Positions 60,888 to 64,000 of a stretch of DNA of 64,000 bases are shown here, piece by piece. The stretch's first letter is position 1. Every line of letters starts with the position of its first letter. Below the pieces are notes generated by a model. It had not been told where the DNA came from and did not search any database. It saw nothing but the letters and a program-made list of their open reading frames with translations. The translations under genes were made by a program, and so were the position numbers. Source of the DNA: Bacteroidota bacterium (GTDB lineage Bacteria; Bacteroidota; Bacteroidia; Chitinophagales; Chitinophagaceae); the NCBI GenBank assembly GCA_016868775.1, contig VGFT01000002.1:124001-188000 (forward strand). The letters run 5' to 3'.

Positions 60888-62840
60888 CTACGAAGTTCCC
60901 GCATTCATCATCCGCTCAAATACTCTTTCATACTCCCGATTCGCTACTTCCCAGGCACGGGAGACTTCCTGGTAGGATTTTTCGATTGTTTGAAATTTTA
61001 TTTTGTCTGAGTAAAAATCTGGATTGGCCAAATCGGCTTCCAGCTTATTTTTTTGAGTCGTTAATTCTGACAGACGCAGTTCAGCTTGTTGAAATTCTTT
61101 TTCTACGCGTTGCAGCTCCTTTTTTTTCTCTTTGTCGATCGGTGCGTTAGCGGATGGCGATTGCTGCAGGGTCGGTTTTTTCTCTTGGGCAGGTGCAGGG
61201 GCCGATTTTGTTTTGGATTTATTGGAGGAGGATTCAGGTTTTGCCATCCGTTGTTTCCATTGTACCCACTCTTCGTATCCGCCTTTGAATTCTTTGATCT
61301 CCCCCTCCACGATCTCCCAGATCTTATTGGCAGTTTTGGATACAAAATAGCGGTCGTGGCTAACCAGAATCATGGTCCCCTCATATTTATTAAGGGCTTC
61401 AATGAGCAGGTCGCAGCTGTGCATGTCAAGGTGGTTGGTAGGCTCGTCCAGCAACAGAAAATTTGCTTTGCTCACGATCACTTTGGCCAGGGCCAACCGG
61501 GCTTTTTCTCCTCCGCTAAGAACACGGATCCGTTTGTCGGTATCGTCGCCGCTGAACAGAAAACATCCCAGCAGGGCTCTTAGTTCGAGGTCGGTCATCT
61601 GACTGCCACAGTCTTGCATTTCTTCCAAAATGGTATGTTGCAGGTTCAGGGCTTCTAATTGATGTTGGGCGTAAAAGCTGTCTTCCACGTTGTGGCCCCA
61701 GCGTCTTTCCCCTTCGTAGGATTCGATCCCGGCAATGATGCGCAGCAGCGTGGTCTTTCCTTTTCCGTTTGCGCCGATCAGGGCGATCTTATCGCCCCGT
61801 TCGATCTCGGCCTTGGCATTTTTGAGGATGGTTAGCTCGCTGTAAGATTTTGACAGGCCGTTTAGTTCAACCAGCACTTTTCCGGGGACTTTGTCTACCC
61901 GGAAATTGATTCGGATGTTGGGTCTTTCCATGTTGGCATCCTCGATGCGTTCGAGTTTATCCAATTTTTTCAGGATGCTTTGCGCCATGGCGGCCTTGGA
62001 GGCTTTCGCCCGAAAGCGATCGGCGATGCGCTCTTGTTGGCGGATGTAATCTTGTTGGTTTTCGAATGCTTTTTTCTGCAGATCGATCCGAATGGCTTTT
62101 TCTTTTTCGTAGAAATCGTAGTTGCCGGTGTAGATGTGCAGCTCTTGTTGATAGAGTTCCACGATTTTGGTCACCATTCGATTCAGGAAATATTTATCAT
62201 GGCTCACGATGACCACGGCTCCTTCGTAGTTGCTCAGGTATTTTTCCAGCCATTCGATCGAGGGCAGGTCGAGGTGGTTGGTGGGCTCATCGAGCAGCAG
62301 CAGATCGGGTTTTTGCAGGATCATTTTGGCCAGCAGTACGCGCATCCGCCATCCGCCACTGAATTCGGCATAGGGTCGGTTCAGGCCAGTGGGTGGGAAA
62401 CCAAGACCCTGTAAAACCTCTTCGGTTCGGTGGTGGATGTTGTACCCGCCTTTGGTTTCCAGTTCGTGTAATTTATCGGTATAGGCGATCAGCGTTTGTT
62501 CGTCGCCGGTGCGTTCGAGTTCTTTTCCGAGTGCTTCGATCTCCGCTTCCAGGTCATGGATTTCCTGAAAGGCACCCAGGGCCACACCCAAAATTGAGTC
62601 GTGTATATCAAAACTGAGCAGGTCCTGATGCAAATAACCGATCGTGGTGCCGCGGCTGCGTTCAACGGATCCGGCGCTCGGACGATACTCGCCCGTCAAC
62701 ACTTTTAGCAAGGTCGATTTTCCGGTACCGTTATAGCCGATCAGCCCGATCCGTTCACCGGGTTGGATGTGCCAAGTGGCATCCGCAACGATGGTACGTG
62801 CTCCAAATTCAAAGGTTAGGTTCTGAAAGCCGGCTAACAT
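60888..62840 (-). CDS. ABC-F family ATPase
   Basis: 650 residues with two ABC cassettes and no membrane segments. Walker A: GYNGTGKST and GANGKGKTT; signatures: EFSGGWRMRV and VLSGGEKARL; Walker B: LLLLDEPTNHLD twice. The inter-domain linker (about 240-320) is charged and helical; the C-terminus (after 540) is a Lys/Pro-rich linker and a coiled coil like the Uup C-terminal domain. It most likely acts on the ribosome; antibiotic protection cannot be claimed from the sequence. The start at 62840 has an exact -7 element five bases upstream. Confidence 0.94.
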   Translation of the reverse strand: MLAGFQNLTFEFGARTIVADATWHIQPGERIGLIGYNGTGKSTLLKVLTGEYRPSAGSVERSRGTTIGYLHQDLLSFDIHDSILGVALGAFQEIHDLEAEIEALGKELERTGDEQTLIAYTDKLHELETKGGYNIHHRTEEVLQGLGFPPTGLNRPYAEFSGGWRMRVLLAKMILQKPDLLLLDEPTNHLDLPSIEWLEKYLSNYEGAVVIVSHDKYFLNRMVTKIVELYQQELHIYTGNYDFYEKEKAIRIDLQKKAFENQQDYIRQQERIADRFRAKASKAAMAQSILKKLDKLERIEDANMERPNIRINFRVDKVPGKVLVELNGLSKSYSELTILKNAKAEIERGDKIALIGANGKGKTTLLRIIAGIESYEGERRWGHNVEDSFYAQHQLEALNLQHTILEEMQDCGSQMTDLELRALLGCFLFSGDDTDKRIRVLSGGEKARLALAKVIVSKANFLLLDEPTNHLDMHSCDLLIEALNKYEGTMILVSHDRYFVSKTANKIWEIVEGEIKEFKGGYEEWVQWKQRMAKPESSSNKSKTKSAPAPAQEKKPTLQQSPSANAPIDKEKKKELQRVEKEFQQAELRLSELTTQKNKLEADLANPDFYSDKIKFQTIEKSYQEVSRAWEVANREYERVFERMMNAGTS

Positions 62841-62845
62841 GGGCG

Positions 62846-62853
62846 CAAAATTA
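62846..62853 (-). promoter_or_regulatory. -7 promoter element of the ABC-F gene
   Basis: TAATTTTG on the minus strand, exact consensus, five bases before the ATG at 62840. It supports this start over the ATG at 62882. Confidence 0.65.
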
Positions 62854-62897
62854 ACACATTCTCTTTGCGTTCCGCTGGGCATGTCATCGGATCCGTC

Positions 62898-62905
62898 TAG
62901 CTTTG
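62898..62905 (+). promoter_or_regulatory. -7 promoter element of the TonB receptor gene at 62910
   Basis: TAGCTTTG, exact consensus, four bases before the GTG start. No convincing -33 element is seen 19 bases upstream. Confidence 0.55.
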
Positions 62906-62909
62906 CGAC

Positions 62910-64000
62910 GTGTTTCGAATTATTTTTTTGTTTCTGGGGATCTTTGCCGGGTCTTTATTTGCCCAAGAAAAGTTTACGTTCAATGGGTATGTGCGCGATA
63001 GCCTAACCGGCGAGAGTATCATCGGTGCTACCGTAACGGTTGGAGTGAGCAATCGAAGTTTGCTGACCAACGCTTACGGATTTTTCTCAATCACCCTTCC
63101 GTTGGGTGATTACGAAGTGCTTTTTTCACATGTTTCATACGAGAGTTTTACGCGTCGGATTACCTTAAATGCTTCTCAGACCTTTACCGTTTCCCTTACG
63201 CCCCGATCGGCCGCCTTGCAGGAGGTGTTTGTTTTCAACAAGAAAAAAGACGGGAACGTGAAAAGTGCCCAGATGGGAAAAGTGGATCTTTCCATGAATC
63301 AGATCAAGACCATTCCGGCGTTTCTGGGGGAAGTGGATATTCTGAAAGCCATTCAATTATTACCCGGCGTTCAAAGTGCCGGAGAGGGAAACGCAGGGTT
63401 CTATGTGCGGGGCGGGGGGCCGGATCAAAATCTGATCCTATTGGATGATGCTACGGTGTATAATACAGGTCACTTGTTCGGTTTTTTCTCCGTTTTCAAT
63501 GGAGATGCCATCAAAAATGTTTCCTTGATCAAGGGCGGAATGCCTGCGCAATATGGCGGAAGGTTGTCATCCGTGCTGGACGTTGCCATGAAAGAAGGTA
63601 ACTTGAATCGTTTTCAGGGAGAGGGCGGCATTGGACTGATCGCAAGTCGTTTCTCGGTGCAAGGTCCGATCCAAAAAGATAAATCTTCCTTCATTTTGTC
63701 GGCGCGTCGGACGTATATCGATGCCCTGGTTACTCCCTTTGTAAAAAAGAGCAGTGGCTTTTATGGGTCGGGTTATTATTTCTATGATTTGAACGCGAAG
63801 GTCAATTATCGGTTTTCGGACAAGGATCGCCTTTTTCTGAGCGGATATTTTGGGCGGGATGTTTTTAATTTCAACAATTCCAAGCGTTCTTTTTCTACGC
63901 GGGTTCCTTGGGGGAATGCTACCGGTACATTGCGTTGGAATCACGTGTTTGGTCCCCGTGCCTTTACCAACACCACCCTGGTGTTCAACGATTATCAATT
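62910..64000 (+). CDS. TonB-dependent receptor with carboxypeptidase-regulatory-like domain (3' end outside window)
   Basis: 363 codons visible, open at the right edge. A GTG at 62910 starts a signal peptide (FRIIFLFLGIFAGSLFAQ). A beta-sandwich carboxypeptidase-regulatory-like domain follows (FNGYVRDSLTGESIIGATV, FFSITLPLGDYEVLFSH), then the plug with IQLLPGVQSAGEGNAGFYVRG (quoted across residues 149-169), GGPDQNLILLDDATVYN and GGMPAQYGGRLSSVLDV, then barrel strands. The missing ATG and the -7 element just upstream support the GTG. The ligand is unknown. Confidence 0.9.
   Translation, partial: MFRIIFLFLGIFAGSLFAQEKFTFNGYVRDSLTGESIIGATVTVGVSNRSLLTNAYGFFSITLPLGDYEVLFSHVSYESFTRRITLNASQTFTVSLTPRSAALQEVFVFNKKKDGNVKSAQMGKVDLSMNQIKTIPAFLGEVDILKAIQLLPGVQSAGEGNAGFYVRGGGPDQNLILLDDATVYNTGHLFGFFSVFNGDAIKNVSLIKGGMPAQYGGRLSSVLDVAMKEGNLNRFQGEGGIGLIASRFSVQGPIQKDKSSFILSARRTYIDALVTPFVKKSSGFYGSGYYFYDLNAKVNYRFSDKDRLFLSGYFGRDVFNFNNSKRSFSTRVPWGNATGTLRWNHVFGPRAFTNTTLVFNDYQ

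Noticed and set aside
1-64000. CRISPR arrays, tRNA or rRNA genes, insertion sequences, prophage
   Set aside because: No spaced direct repeats, cloverleaf-like segments, transposase or integrase motifs were found by reading; a tRNA and repeat scan by program would confirm this.

Overview
The window looks like chromosomal DNA of a Bacteroidota bacterium, most likely near Chitinophagaceae. The evidence is family content (DUF4270 lipoprotein, GSCFA protein, DUF1835 protein, a lone GT5 N-terminal domain, SusC-style TonB receptor with an N-terminal carboxypeptidase-regulatory domain), the Bacteroidota -7 promoter element TAnnTTTG in front of many genes, and the lack of clear Shine-Dalgarno sequences. 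Base composition is roughly balanced. No rRNA, tRNA, CRISPR array, insertion sequence or phage gene was recognised. Every stretch longer than about 300 bases is accounted for; the one apparent gap, 56312-56750, holds a broken RRM gene.

Layout. 1-5416: a sugar locus with a Tat-type hydroxypyruvate-isomerase-like protein and a nucleoside/sugar MFS permease on the minus strand, diverging from a Gfo/Idh/MocA oxidoreductase, a second TIM-barrel isomerase/epimerase, a cytochrome c lipoprotein and a DUF1080 lipoprotein. 5420-9816: lower glycolysis (pfkA-pyk), an RmlD-like SDR and an arginase-family enzyme. 10011-16651: smc, a YCF48-like repeat protein, a lipoprotein with three Cys-bracketed repeats and a small acidic protein. 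16826-22919: parE, a methyltransferase, a DUF1835 protein and parC, all on the plus strand. 22920-34585: minus-strand block with a secreted protein, smpB, accD, an S9 and an S8 peptidase, an ALDH7-like dehydrogenase, a TonB receptor, a heptose-1-phosphate adenylyltransferase and a flippase-like membrane protein.

34737-41014: a GT5-like protein without its catalytic half, DUF4270, metK, rlmB, an HMG-CoA-lyase-like protein and GSCFA. 40991-42687 (minus): NahK-like kinase and miaE. 42837-48496: rpsO, pnp, prmA, plsY, an M48 lipoprotein and a DUF3052-like protein. 48540-54240 (minus): dnaG, then a GMC oxidoreductase, its Tat-type small subunit and a secreted protein with four beta/gamma-crystallin-like domains. 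54344-64000: pullulanase, the interrupted RRM gene, thiolase-hutI-ftcD, an ABC-F ATPase and the 5' part of a TonB receptor.

How it fits together. Most genes are housekeeping. The most distinctive accessory content is the pair of loci at 1-5416 and 50600-54240. Together they encode a GMC flavoprotein with a cysteine cluster, its Tat-exported small subunit, a cytochrome c, a DUF1080 protein, Gfo/Idh/MocA and isomerase proteins and a permease: the parts expected for oxidation of sugars or glycosides through 3-keto intermediates. That joint function is an inference. At least six genes have the -7 element only 4-7 bases before the start codon, which implies leaderless or nearly leaderless mRNAs.
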